In this document: in pieces, positions 1 to 7,597 of the stretch | Layout: each line of letters starts with the position of its first letter | Numbering within the stretch: the stretch's first letter is position 1 | Assembly (NCBI GenBank): GCA_963617275.1 | Contig: CAVENX010000035.1 | Location: 1-64,000, forward strand | Reading direction: 5' to 3' | DNA: 64,000 nt | Origin: Limivicinus sp963617275 | GTDB lineage: Bacteria > Bacillota > Clostridia > Oscillospirales > Oscillospiraceae | The notes under the pieces: generated by a model | What the model saw: the letters and a program-made list of their open reading frames with translations, nothing else | The model's database searches: none | Told to the model about the DNA's origin: nothing | Translations under genes and position numbers: made by a program

Positions 1-40
1 ATAGATTGAAGAAGAAATTGCTCTGGAAAGGAGGGCAGCG

Positions 41-217
41 ATGGAAGTATTTCTGATTTTTCCCAAGTCCCAGCAGGCAAAGCAGGAGCTCGCACAGGAG
101 CTGGCGAAATTCCAGTCCGAGCAAGTGATGAAAAACGTCCAGAAGCTGCCCTGTTCCACGGAGCAGAAACTGGAACTTGTGGATGCCGCCGCAAAGCATC
201 TGAAGGGGCAGAAATGA
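41..217 (+). CDS. Small hypothetical protein, 58 aa
   Basis: A short reading frame with a strong ribosome site (AAGGAGG, 7-8 bases before the ATG). The product is lysine- and glutamine-rich, predicted mostly helical and soluble, with no signal peptide. I do not recognise the family. It may follow another gene immediately, since the frame entering the window stops at bases 7-9. It converges on the XRE regulator. Its neighbours (XRE regulator, sigma-factor remnant) are typical cargo of integrative elements in Clostridia, so an element-borne accessory role is an inference only. Confidence 0.5.
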   Translation: MEVFLIFPKSQQAKQELAQELAKFQSEQVMKNVQKLPCSTEQKLELVDAAAKHLKGQK

Positions 218-272
218 TACGTACGCAAACGGGCAGACCGGCATTGAACGCCGGTCTGCCCGTTTTCTATGG

Positions 273-848
273 TTATGTCTCTTTGAAATACTTCTCCCAT
301 GTAGATTTGAAAATCTGCACCTTTCCCTGTTCCCAGCGCTTGAATTTTTGCAGCGGGACACCGAGCTGTGCGGCATATGCCTTCTGCGTCAAGCCGAGCT
401 TCAGGCGAATGGTTTTGATTTGCTCCCCCTGTCCCCGCAGCAGAAACAGGTTATAGTCATCCAGCAAATCCTCCAGTTGCACCTCAAACAGCTCCGCCAG
501 CTTCTCCATATGCTCCTTCGGATAATAGTCCCGTCCTGATTCTTCATAATGAATATAGGTGCTGCGGTCGATGCCCGCATAGTCCGCCACATCGCGCTGA
601 CGAAGCCCCTTCTGATAGCGATACCACCGCAGCTTGTCCGCGATTTCTGTGATCTCGGATGCGTCTGAAAACCGCAGATTGAACTTCCCGGCATCCAAAA
701 ACTTGTGGGGAAGAATGACCGGGAACTTGAGAATCCGGAGCGGCGCAACTTTTAACGTGCCTGCAACATTTGCAGCCAATACATAGCTGCGGACTTTCAA
801 GCGGCAGAACATAGACCATTTTGCCCCAAAAGGTTCATGGTTTTCCAC
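273..848 (-). CDS. XRE-family helix-turn-helix regulator
   Basis: A 191-residue protein with two helix-turn-helix modules. The first, at about residues 75-125, contains QRDVADYAGIDRSTYIHYEE, a clear Cro/C1-type motif. The second, near the C-terminus, contains LGLTQKAYAAQLGVPLQKFK. The stretch FSDASEITEIADKLRWYRYQ before the first module is typical of regulators carried on clostridial integrative elements. The first ~55 residues are basic and of uncertain reality. They overlap the end of the sigma-factor remnant by 52 bases, so translation could start at an internal Met (W-S-M-F). Likely role: DNA-binding repressor within a mobile element. The target is not visible, although the 29-bp palindrome at 1226-1254 upstream of the shared transcript is a candidate. 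Confidence 0.75.
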   Translation of the reverse strand: MENHEPFGAKWSMFCRLKVRSYVLAANVAGTLKVAPLRILKFPVILPHKFLDAGKFNLRFSDASEITEIADKLRWYRYQKGLRQRDVADYAGIDRSTYIHYEESGRDYYPKEHMEKLAELFEVQLEDLLDDYNLFLLRGQGEQIKTIRLKLGLTQKAYAAQLGVPLQKFKRWEQGKVQIFKSTWEKYFKET

Positions 849-1216
849 CTGAATCGCTGAATATTCTGTTGCGATAGTATAGCATTTTCAATGCATCTGC
901 TTGCATATGTGGCAAGGCGGACGCCTTTGTCGGAGCGGTATGTATTTATGCCCTTTATCAGCCCTATCGTTCCAATCGAAATCAGGTCTTCCCCGTCTTC
1001 CTCCTGCGTATAGTACTTCTTGATAATGTGCGCGACGAGCCGCAGATTGTGCTCCACCAGCATATTGCGCGCCTCTATATCTCCACGCGTTTCCCACGCC
1101 GTGAGGTACTCCCGCTCTTCAGCCGCATTGAGCGGCTTCGGGAACGAATCTCCCGGCGAAAGACGCAGCATCAGCAAAAGGCCGTTCATCAGAATAAGCA
1201 ATGCACTGTCAAGCAT
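797..1216 (-). pseudogene. Truncated sigma-70 family factor (sigma-K/E-like)
   Basis: The frame begins well, with GGAGG before ATG. It encodes a convincing sigma region 2: NLRLVAHIIKKYYTQEEDGE, then DLISIGTIGLIKGINTY and LATYASRCIENAIL, close to sporulation-type sigma factors and their element-borne relatives. Family members then continue for about 100 more residues through regions 3 and 4. Here the similarity stops abruptly after about residue 110 and an unrelated 25-residue tail runs into a stop inside the start of the XRE gene. Without region 4 it cannot recognise a -35 element, so it is most likely a deletion remnant. It could still be expressed as a dominant fragment that occupies core RNA polymerase; that is speculation. 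Confidence 0.7.
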
Positions 1217-1225
1217 AACTACCTC

Positions 1226-1254
1226 CGAAATATGATATGTTATATCATATTTCG
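1226..1254. promoter_or_regulatory. 29-bp perfect palindrome, putative operator
   Basis: CGAAATATGATAT, a 3-base centre, then ATATCATATTTCG: two perfect 13-bp arms ending just before the ribosome site of the sigma remnant. AT-rich dyads at this position usually overlap the promoter and bind a dimeric repressor. The XRE regulator encoded downstream is the obvious candidate. No separate -35/-10 pair could be assigned with confidence. Confidence 0.5.
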
Positions 1255-1291
1255 ACCAAGCAAGTACAAATGCCTTATTGCCGAAAACAAA

Positions 1292-1365
1292 AAGGTTCTA
1301 AAATAAATGTTGGGTGCAACTCATCCTTTTTCGGATGGTTACCCCAACATTTATTTTAAAACCTT
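1292..1365 (-). terminator. Rho-independent terminator of the GntR gene
   Basis: Long inverted repeat with arms of about 24 bases (1292-1315 and 1341-1365, one mismatch and one bulge) plus an inner CATCC/GGATG stem. On the minus strand the 3' arm ends in CCTTTTTGTTTTC, a good U tract. The stop codon of the GntR gene lies inside the first arm. The outer arm shares its sequence with the terminator at 19797-19843. Confidence 0.75.
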
Positions 1366-1992
1366 AAATTTATCATATATCCTGAAAGCCATAATATCCT
1401 GCTCAAGCAGGGAGACACTCAGTGGGAGATTTCTGCACGTTATTGAATCTATCAGATCCTTGTGACCCAAATCGCTGTTCGGGAAATTGCTTCTGCTATG
1501 AAAATCCCAAATATACTGGGCAAAAGCACGATATTGAGTTCTCATAGCGGTGCGCAAGCTCTCGACGGCATAGTTGTTGTTGCCGATAGAGATCAAAGTG
1601 GTATGAAAATTAATGCTTGCTTCCCAAAAACTCGAAAACGGCGTAGGAACCGTCAGATAGCGATTTGCATCAGCTGAAATAAGTTTTTCAATAACGCCGT
1701 CATCTATATATTCCCAGTTGGCTTTAAGTGCGCTGCATTCAAGAAGTGCTCTGAACTGCATAATTTCGCGTTCCTGTTTTTCACTGATCTGTACAATATG
1801 GTATCCTGCCCTTGGGATACTTTTCAGAACGCCCTCCGTACACAGCATCAGGAGAGCCTCTCTTACAGGCGCCCTGCTCACGCCATAATAGTCGATAAGA
1901 TCGTTTTCCTTGATAAGAGTGTCCGACTGGAAATCTCCTTGCAGTATTCTCTGGAAAATATCATCATAAATTTTTGTCTTTAGCTGCTCCAT
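1351..1992 (-). CDS. GntR/FadR-type (FCD domain) transcriptional regulator
   Basis: A 213-residue regulator. The N-terminal winged helix (residues ~5-70) contains LIKENDLIDYYGVSRAPVRE and ALLMLCTEGVLKSIPRAGYH, the standard GntR signature. The rest is an all-helical FCD effector domain of the FadR subfamily, starting at about residue 80 with MQFRALLECSALKANWEYID. Such regulators bind small carboxylates or amino-acid-derived metabolites, often with a metal ion. The gene is divergent from the transport/lyase operon starting at 2238, and the 245-bp space between them carries dyad motifs, so it very probably controls that operon and itself. The effector is not deducible. Confidence 0.88.
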   Translation of the reverse strand: MEQLKTKIYDDIFQRILQGDFQSDTLIKENDLIDYYGVSRAPVREALLMLCTEGVLKSIPRAGYHIVQISEKQEREIMQFRALLECSALKANWEYIDDGVIEKLISADANRYLTVPTPFSSFWEASINFHTTLISIGNNNYAVESLRTAMRTQYRAFAQYIWDFHSRSNFPNSDLGHKDLIDSITCRNLPLSVSLLEQDIMAFRIYDKFKVLK

Positions 1993-2020
1993 AAAATATT
2001 ACCCTTCCTTAGCTCTTTTA

Positions 2021-2178
2021 TGATATCAACATTTTTTTTGAAAAACAATTATTTTGTTAGCAAAACGTGAGAATTGGCATACTGCACAAAAAATCGCCAT
2101 GCAATATGTTCAAATTGACATTTTTTGCTCAACACCTTGAAATCTGATAATACCTGTGATATTATCACGATGATATCA
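2021..2178 (+). promoter_or_regulatory. Divergent control region: promoter and GntR-type dyads
   Basis: For the plus-strand operon the best promoter is TTGAAA at 2137-2142, 17 bases, TATTAT at 2160-2165. A perfect 13-bp dyad GTGATATTATCAC (2156-2168) covers the -10 box. Two further copies of TGATATCA lie at 2171-2178 and, close to the regulator gene, at 2021-2028. Three related dyads between a GntR gene and its presumed target operon suggest operator sites; repression of the operon by blocking the -10 region is the simplest reading. Confidence 0.6.
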
Positions 2179-2237
2179 GCGTGACAGGTGCTCACTGACC
2201 GCGAGATAAATTCTAAAAACCGTGGAGGAAATATCCA

Positions 2238-2735
2238 ATGGATTTCAAAAACGAGGCAAAGATTCACACGCCTGAAACAGACAATCTTAGAGCAGCTATT
2301 GAACATAGGGCAACATGGCTCGCACTTATATTTGATGAGGGCAGAAAAGCCGGCGTTGAGAACATAGAAGAAGTTCTTCGTGCAGCAGTCAGAAGATGCG
2401 GACATATCCATGGCGCTCGTTTTCATGAAAACATGACCGATAAGACCGATCTCTGCCAGATGTGTCCTCAGTTTCTTACCCCCGCCGCACAGCTTAACTT
2501 TGAGCAGCAGATCACGATCTGCACCCATGATGAGCTGGCTGCCGATTTCCATTACTGCCCCTTTGTCACTGCCTTCAAGAAGCTTGACATGAGCAATGAA
2601 GATATTGCGCTGCTCTGTGACATTGCAATGGAAGGCGACCGCGGCGTCGGCGACGCAATGGGCGCGGAACTTGCCATCCCCAAGAGAATTTCCGAGGGCG
2701 ATGACTGCTGCACGATCCACTACACCCGCAAATAA
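2238..2735 (+). CDS. ATC hydrolase family protein (L-2-aminothiazoline-4-carboxylate hydrolase)
   Basis: A 165-residue soluble protein with ribosome site GGAGG 9 bases before ATG. Conserved features of the ATC_hydrolase family are visible: IEHRATWLALIFDEGRKAG near the N-terminus, RRCGHIHGARF in the middle, then FHYCPFVTAFKKL, LCDIAMEGDRG and a terminal EGDDCC. Paired Cys and His residues (RCGHIHG, HYCP, DCC) could form the active or metal site. Characterised members open the thiazoline ring on the way to L-cysteine, but many relatives have unknown substrates. As first gene of an operon with an amino-acid ABC importer and methionine gamma-lyase, a role in processing a sulfur-containing compound fits well. 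Substrate is inferred, not shown. Confidence 0.8.
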   Translation: MDFKNEAKIHTPETDNLRAAIEHRATWLALIFDEGRKAGVENIEEVLRAAVRRCGHIHGARFHENMTDKTDLCQMCPQFLTPAAQLNFEQQITICTHDELAADFHYCPFVTAFKKLDMSNEDIALLCDIAMEGDRGVGDAMGAELAIPKRISEGDDCCTIHYTRK

Positions 2736-2791
2736 TATTTCCCCCGGGGATGTTATTATAAACGAAACATAAAAAGAAAGGACACAATAGC

Positions 2792-3988
2792 ATGAAAAAA
2801 ATTATTGCACTCCTTCTCACCGTAGTTATGGCGCTCTCTTTCGCAGCTTGCGGTGCAAAGGACGAACCGGCCCCCGCCGCACAGGATACTCCCTCAGCAG
2901 AGGCCGCCGCAGCCGACGCCCCCACAAAGAAGGAAATCGTTAAGATCGCAACCGTTTTCCCCATGACAGGCGATATGGCAGAATACGGCAAATCCTTTTC
3001 CGAATCCGTTCAGATGAAGGTAGATGCGGCAAACGCCTCCGGTGAACTTGGCAACTATGAGATAGAAGTCGTCAGATACGACGACAAGCTCAGCGGCGAG
3101 GAAGCGGCATCTGTCGCGGAGATTGTCTGCGCAGACAAGGACATTGTTGCGGTCGTCGGCGGCTACTACTCCGGCGTTGCAATGGCAGCTACCCCCATCT
3201 ATCAGGACAACGGTCTTCTCTTTATGTCTCCCGCCTGCTCCCACATTGACTTTTGCAGCGCAGGCAACTATATTTTCCGCAACAACTCCCTTTCCAGCGT
3301 TGAAGCGACCTATACCTGCGATGCAATGGTAGCTTACTACAACTGCAAAAGGATCGGCATCCTTGCCGGTCAGGATGACTGGGGTCTGAGCTGCTCCAAG
3401 CAGTGCGAGGAAATTCTCGCAGGCATTGACGGCGTCGAAGTCGTGGCATACGAAGAAGTTCCTCTTACCAGCGATGATTACTCCGTCCAGATCGCAAACT
3501 TTGAAGCGGCTGACTGCGACGGCATTATTATGATCGGCACTCACCCGCTGGTTGTCCCCTTTGTCAAGCAGTACCGCGCAATTAACCCCGAAATCAAGCT
3601 CGGCGCATTCACTCAGATGTACAACTACCAGGTCATTGAGCTTGGCGGCGACGCAGTGGAAGGCATAGTCTTCGGCGTTCCTTACGCAAATGAGTCTGCC
3701 GACCCCGATGCGGTTGAGTTCTACACAGAGTACGAGAAGCGCTTCGGTGTTCTGCCCGATGCTCTTTCCGCACAGGCATACGACTCTGCCGGTATGATCA
3801 TTGAGGCAATCAAGGCTGTCGGGCCGGATCGTGCAGCTATCCGCGACTACATTGAGAACATTGAGTACAAGGGCGTTGTCTCCACTCTGAAATTTGATGA
3901 AGACCGCAATGTTATCAAGCCTTTCATGATGATGGTCATTCAGGACGGCAAGAATGTTATTATCGACTTTGATCACGTCCTCTACTAA
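2792..3988 (+). CDS. livJ: Branched-chain-type amino acid ABC transporter, binding lipoprotein
   Basis: A 398-residue LivJ-type (periplasmic-binding fold type I) protein. The signal peptide ends in a lipobox, SFAAC, with Cys20 as lipidation site, followed by a short Ala/Pro linker. The mature part begins VKIATVFPMTGDMAEYGKSF, the usual start of the family, and includes ADKDIVAVVGGYYSGVAMAA, the ligand-loop region. It captures the substrate outside the membrane and delivers it to LivH/LivM. The family covers branched-chain amino acids, amides, urea and other compounds, so the gene name indicates class, not ligand. It is followed by a strong hairpin that may stabilise the upstream message and raise binding-protein levels over the membrane parts. 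Confidence 0.93.
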   Translation: MKKIIALLLTVVMALSFAACGAKDEPAPAAQDTPSAEAAAADAPTKKEIVKIATVFPMTGDMAEYGKSFSESVQMKVDAANASGELGNYEIEVVRYDDKLSGEEAASVAEIVCADKDIVAVVGGYYSGVAMAATPIYQDNGLLFMSPACSHIDFCSAGNYIFRNNSLSSVEATYTCDAMVAYYNCKRIGILAGQDDWGLSCSKQCEEILAGIDGVEVVAYEEVPLTSDDYSVQIANFEAADCDGIIMIGTHPLVVPFVKQYRAINPEIKLGAFTQMYNYQVIELGGDAVEGIVFGVPYANESADPDAVEFYTEYEKRFGVLPDALSAQAYDSAGMIIEAIKAVGPDRAAIRDYIENIEYKGVVSTLKFDEDRNVIKPFMMMVIQDGKNVIIDFDHVLY

Positions 3989-4023
3989 GGAAGAAATGTA
4001 AGTTACCCCTTTCAGGCAAATTA

Positions 4024-4055
4024 CTGCATCCGGATGCGTTCGTATCCGGATGCAG
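4024..4055 (+). promoter_or_regulatory. Intercistronic hairpin between livJ and livH
   Basis: CTGCATCCGGAT, an 8-base loop, then ATCCGGATGCAG: a perfect 12-bp stem 36 bases after the livJ stop. There is no T tract, so it is unlikely to be a full terminator. A 3' stabiliser or partial terminator allowing more LivJ than LivHMGF is the common arrangement in such operons. Confidence 0.65.
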
Positions 4056-4159
4056 CGGGATTAGTCGGGTTTTATGCGATTTACCGCAGCAACAATCGCA
4101 AATTTTTTTACGAGAGGAGTGTAGCGAATCAGGCACTCTGGTGCAGTTTTCGCATAAAA

Positions 4160-5032
4160 ATGCTTCTATCTTATATTATCAGCGGCTTTTCGGTGGGTAT
4201 GGTCTATGCTCTTATTGCGGTAGGATACTCCATGGTTTTCGGCGTTCTCAGACTGATAAATTTCTCCCATGGCTCTGTTTATGCTTTTTCGGCTGTTATG
4301 GTTATTGCTTTCATGGCAATGGGCTGGGGAATATGGCCTGCACTCATAGTAAGTGTTCTGTTGACCGGCGTTCTGGCCCTTTTGGTTGACAAACTTACAT
4401 TGGAGCCTCTCCGCAAAAAGAAGTCCGAACCGATCGCCGCGCTTATAACCACAATCGGCGTTTCTTACATTATACAGAATCTGCTCATTGTGTTTGTCGG
4501 CAGTGAACGGCGTGCTTTTCCAAATTTCTATGCATTGAACATAGATTTAGGAGACTTCCCGATGAACAGCAATCAATTGGTTTTGTGCGTAGTTTCTTTT
4601 GTGCTTCTTGCGATACTCATGTTCATAGTCCGCAAGACTAAGATCGGTCTTGCCATGCGTGCGGTTGAGCAGAATACAAACGCCGCAAACCTGATGGGCA
4701 TAAATGTCAGCCTGACAATATCCCTTACGTTCTTTATCGGCGGAGTATCCGCTGCGGTAGCAGGCGTTCTCATCGGCGGACTTTATCAGCTTGCATATCC
4801 CACAATGGGTGTTGTGCTCGGAATGAAAGCATTTTCCGCCGCCGTTCTCGGCGGGATCGGCGTTCTTTACGGTTCCGTTATCGGGGGCATTGTCATAGGC
4901 GTGGTTGAGAGCGTAGCGGCCGGATTTCTCGGAGCGACATATAAGGACGCTTTCGCATTTATTATACTGATCATCATGCTTATAATCAAACCCACAGGCA
5001 TGTTTGGTAAAAAAGCGATTTCGAAGGTATGA
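4160..5032 (+). CDS. livH: Branched-chain-type amino acid ABC transporter permease LivH
   Basis: A 290-residue integral membrane protein with about eight hydrophobic segments. The N-terminus SGFSVGMVYALIAVGYSMVF and the motif LRLINFSHGSVYAF are diagnostic of LivH. The frame is open upstream to 4034, but homologues start at the ATG at 4160 (MLLSYIISG). A GAGAGGAG site lies 40 bases further upstream, so the exact start is the weakest point. It forms the membrane channel with LivM. The stop overlaps the livM start (ATGA). Confidence 0.92.
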   Translation: MLLSYIISGFSVGMVYALIAVGYSMVFGVLRLINFSHGSVYAFSAVMVIAFMAMGWGIWPALIVSVLLTGVLALLVDKLTLEPLRKKKSEPIAALITTIGVSYIIQNLLIVFVGSERRAFPNFYALNIDLGDFPMNSNQLVLCVVSFVLLAILMFIVRKTKIGLAMRAVEQNTNAANLMGINVSLTISLTFFIGGVSAAVAGVLIGGLYQLAYPTMGVVLGMKAFSAAVLGGIGVLYGSVIGGIVIGVVESVAAGFLGATYKDAFAFIILIIMLIIKPTGMFGKKAISKV

Positions 5033-6090
5033 GTATGGAAAAAAAGAAATTTTTCAAAAAAGCTTCAGGAACCAAGTTCAGTCCGGCGGTATGGCTTGAA
5101 AAAAACAAACGTATCCTTCTTCCCGCGCTTATCGTGCTTCTTATAGTATTCCCTCAGCTGCCCATATCCCCGTATATGCTGCGTATAGCCACACTTGTCC
5201 TGCTCTATTCCTCGCTGGCGGTGGCGCTCAATATTATAAGCGGCTACACCGGGCAGATCTCTTTGGGACATGCAATGTTTTTCGGTATAGGCGCGTATAC
5301 CACGGCTCTCATGGTAACAAAACTCGGATTCAGCTGGTTTGCTACAATACCGTTCTCCATACTGATCTCCGCGATAGTCGGTCTTGTCGTCGGTCTGCCA
5401 TCTCTCCGTCTCAGCGGCTCTTATCTGGCGATAGTCACAATGGGCTTTGCGGAAGTTATCAAAATGGTGTTCAACAACTGGACGCCTGTTACAAACGGCG
5501 TTCTCGGTGTAAAAAATATTCCTCAGCCGGAGATTTTCGGTTTTGTGCTCAAGACCAACAACGGCGGCATGTACTATCTGATCCTTGCCATTATGCTGCT
5601 GATCTCCTTATTTACCTATCTCCTTGTTAACTCAAAGTACGGCAGGGCGTTCAGAATGATCAAAGAGGATCCGCTTGCCGCAACCGTACTTGGTGTTAAC
5701 ACCACCTATTACAAGGTGCTTGCATTCGTGATTTCCGCAATGCTGACAAGCGTTGTCGGCTCTTACTACGCAAGTTTCCAGCGCTTTATAAACGCAAACT
5801 CCTTTACTTTTGATACCTCCATACTCATTCTCAGCATAGTCGTCCTCGGCGGCATGGGAACAATGCGCGGTATGTATCTCGGCGCGGCGGTTCTTATCAT
5901 TCTGCCAGAAGCCCTGCGTTCCATGGAAGGTCTGAGGTTTGTAATGTACGGTCTGTGCCTGGTTCTGGTCATGCGCTTCCGTCCTCAGGGACTGCTTGGC
6001 GGAGAACCCAAGGTTCCTTATGCATTTCCCAAGGGGGTTGACGCAACGAAAAAAGCCGCCGTATCAACGGAGTCAGGGCAGGAGGTATGA
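5029..6090 (+). CDS. livM: Branched-chain-type amino acid ABC transporter permease LivM
   Basis: A 353-residue permease, partner of LivH. After about 30 basic residues there are some nine membrane segments. The signature SLGHAMFFGIGAYT and the conserved GLPSLRLSGSYLAIVTMGFA are present. Start ATG at 5029 overlaps the livH stop, indicating translational coupling; ATG at 5035 is an alternative. The C-terminal ~25 residues are hydrophilic and Ala/Lys-rich, with no similarity I recognise. The gene is three bases from livG. Confidence 0.93.
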   Translation: MSMEKKKFFKKASGTKFSPAVWLEKNKRILLPALIVLLIVFPQLPISPYMLRIATLVLLYSSLAVALNIISGYTGQISLGHAMFFGIGAYTTALMVTKLGFSWFATIPFSILISAIVGLVVGLPSLRLSGSYLAIVTMGFAEVIKMVFNNWTPVTNGVLGVKNIPQPEIFGFVLKTNNGGMYYLILAIMLLISLFTYLLVNSKYGRAFRMIKEDPLAATVLGVNTTYYKVLAFVISAMLTSVVGSYYASFQRFINANSFTFDTSILILSIVVLGGMGTMRGMYLGAAVLIILPEALRSMEGLRFVMYGLCLVLVMRFRPQGLLGGEPKVPYAFPKGVDATKKAAVSTESGQEV

Positions 6091-6093
6091 TTT

Positions 6094-6879
6094 ATGCTGC
6101 TTGATGTAAAAAATGCAACATTGTCTTTCGGCGGTCTGACAGCCGTATCCGATGCGACCTTCCATGTAAATGAGCATGAAATAGTCAGCATCATCGGGCC
6201 TAACGGTGCAGGAAAAACCACCATTTTCAATATCATCACCGGGCTTTACAAGGTGGACACAGGCTCTGCTATGTTCTGCGGAGAAAATATTTTTGACAAT
6301 AAAACCCCTCAGGAAATCGCAAAGCTGGGCATATCACGCACATTTCAGAATATTCGTCTGTTCTCAAATATGCGCGTGATAGAAAATGTCATTACAGGCT
6401 CTCATATACACAGCAATTATAATATATGGGATACCATATTCCGCACAAAAAAATACCATGAAGAAGAGAAAAAGCATCATCAGGAAGCCGTTGATATTAT
6501 CGATTCGATCGGGCTTCATGACCGCATGCACACACTGGCGAAAAATCTGCCCTACGGCGAACAGCGCAAGCTTGAAATTGCACGCGGTATGGCAAGTTCT
6601 CCCAAGCTTCTTCTTTTGGACGAGCCGGCTGCCGGCATGAATCCTCAGGAGTCTCACGAGCTTATGGAGTTTATACGATATCTCAGAGATATAGGATATA
6701 CCATTTTGCTCATTGAGCACGATATGAAGGTCGTTATGAATATTTCCGACAGAATATATGTTTTTGACCACGGTAAGAAAATTGCCGAAGGCGTTCCGGC
6801 AGAGATCGCCAATAACCCGGAAGTTATTAAGGCATATTTGGGAGAGGAGCAGAACGATGACAGTGCTGAAGATAACTGA
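6094..6879 (+). CDS. livG: Branched-chain-type amino acid ABC transporter ATPase LivG
   Basis: A 261-residue ABC ATPase. Walker A GPNGAGKTTIF is at about residue 34, the signature is the LivG-type LPYGEQRKLEIARGMA, and Walker B is LLLDEPAAGMNPQE, followed by the H-loop IEHDMK. The insertion NIRLFSNMRVIENV is typical of the LivG subfamily. It powers transport as a heterodimer with LivF at the cytoplasmic face. The C-terminal acidic tail overlaps the start of livF by 23 bases. Confidence 0.94.
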   Translation: MLLDVKNATLSFGGLTAVSDATFHVNEHEIVSIIGPNGAGKTTIFNIITGLYKVDTGSAMFCGENIFDNKTPQEIAKLGISRTFQNIRLFSNMRVIENVITGSHIHSNYNIWDTIFRTKKYHEEEKKHHQEAVDIIDSIGLHDRMHTLAKNLPYGEQRKLEIARGMASSPKLLLLDEPAAGMNPQESHELMEFIRYLRDIGYTILLIEHDMKVVMNISDRIYVFDHGKKIAEGVPAEIANNPEVIKAYLGEEQNDDSAEDN

Positions 6880-7570
6880 TCTCTGCACCAACTACGGTGC
6901 CATAAAGGCTCTCAAGGGAATTTCCATGGAGGTTGACGAGGGTGAGCTTATTGCCTTTATCGGTAATAACGGTGCAGGCAAATCCACTCTCCTTAACACG
7001 ATCACCGGCAGAGTCAAAGCCGCCTCCGGAAAAGTTGATTTCATGGGAACCGATATCACAAACATGGTTCCGCACAAAATCGTAAAGATGGGTGTAACAA
7101 TGTCTCCCGAGGGCAGAGAAGTCTTCCCTGCGCTCACAGTCGATGAAAATCTTCGTCTCGGAGCATATACCATGAAGGATCAGAAGCGCATAAACGAGAT
7201 CTATGATCGTGTTATGAATCTGTTCCCGCGTCTGCTTGAAAGGCGCAATCAGGTCGTTGGCACTCTCTCCGGAGGCGAACAGCAGATGCTGGCAATGGGC
7301 AGAGCGATGATGTCAGATCCCAAGCTGCTTCTTCTGGACGAGCCTTCGATGGGACTTGCACCTAATTACGTACAGATGATATTTGAAATTGTAAAAGAAC
7401 TTAACAAGGAAGGAATGACCATCCTGCTTGTAGAACAGAATGCAAATCAGGCCTTGAAGGTTTCTGACAGAGCATACGTAATCGAAACAGGCAATATCGT
7501 TCTCAGCGGGCGTTCATCGGATATCCGTAAAAGCGATATGGTCCGAAAGGCGTATCTCGGCATAAACTAA
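6857..7570 (+). CDS. livF: Branched-chain-type amino acid ABC transporter ATPase LivF
   Basis: A 237-residue ATPase. Walker A GNNGAGKSTLL, signature LSGGEQQMLAMGRA, Walker B LLLDEPSMGLAP and the H-loop VEQNANQAL are intact. The longer open frame to 6758 is ruled out because the ATG at 6857 has GGAGAGGAG just upstream and matches the family start (LKITDLCTNYGAIKALKG). Partner of LivG in the same transporter. Only 27 bases separate it from the lyase gene, so the transporter and enzyme share one transcript. Confidence 0.94.
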   Translation: MTVLKITDLCTNYGAIKALKGISMEVDEGELIAFIGNNGAGKSTLLNTITGRVKAASGKVDFMGTDITNMVPHKIVKMGVTMSPEGREVFPALTVDENLRLGAYTMKDQKRINEIYDRVMNLFPRLLERRNQVVGTLSGGEQQMLAMGRAMMSDPKLLLLDEPSMGLAPNYVQMIFEIVKELNKEGMTILLVEQNANQALKVSDRAYVIETGNIVLSGRSSDIRKSDMVRKAYLGIN

Positions 7571-7597
7571 AAGAATAATGATATGGAGCCAAAAATT

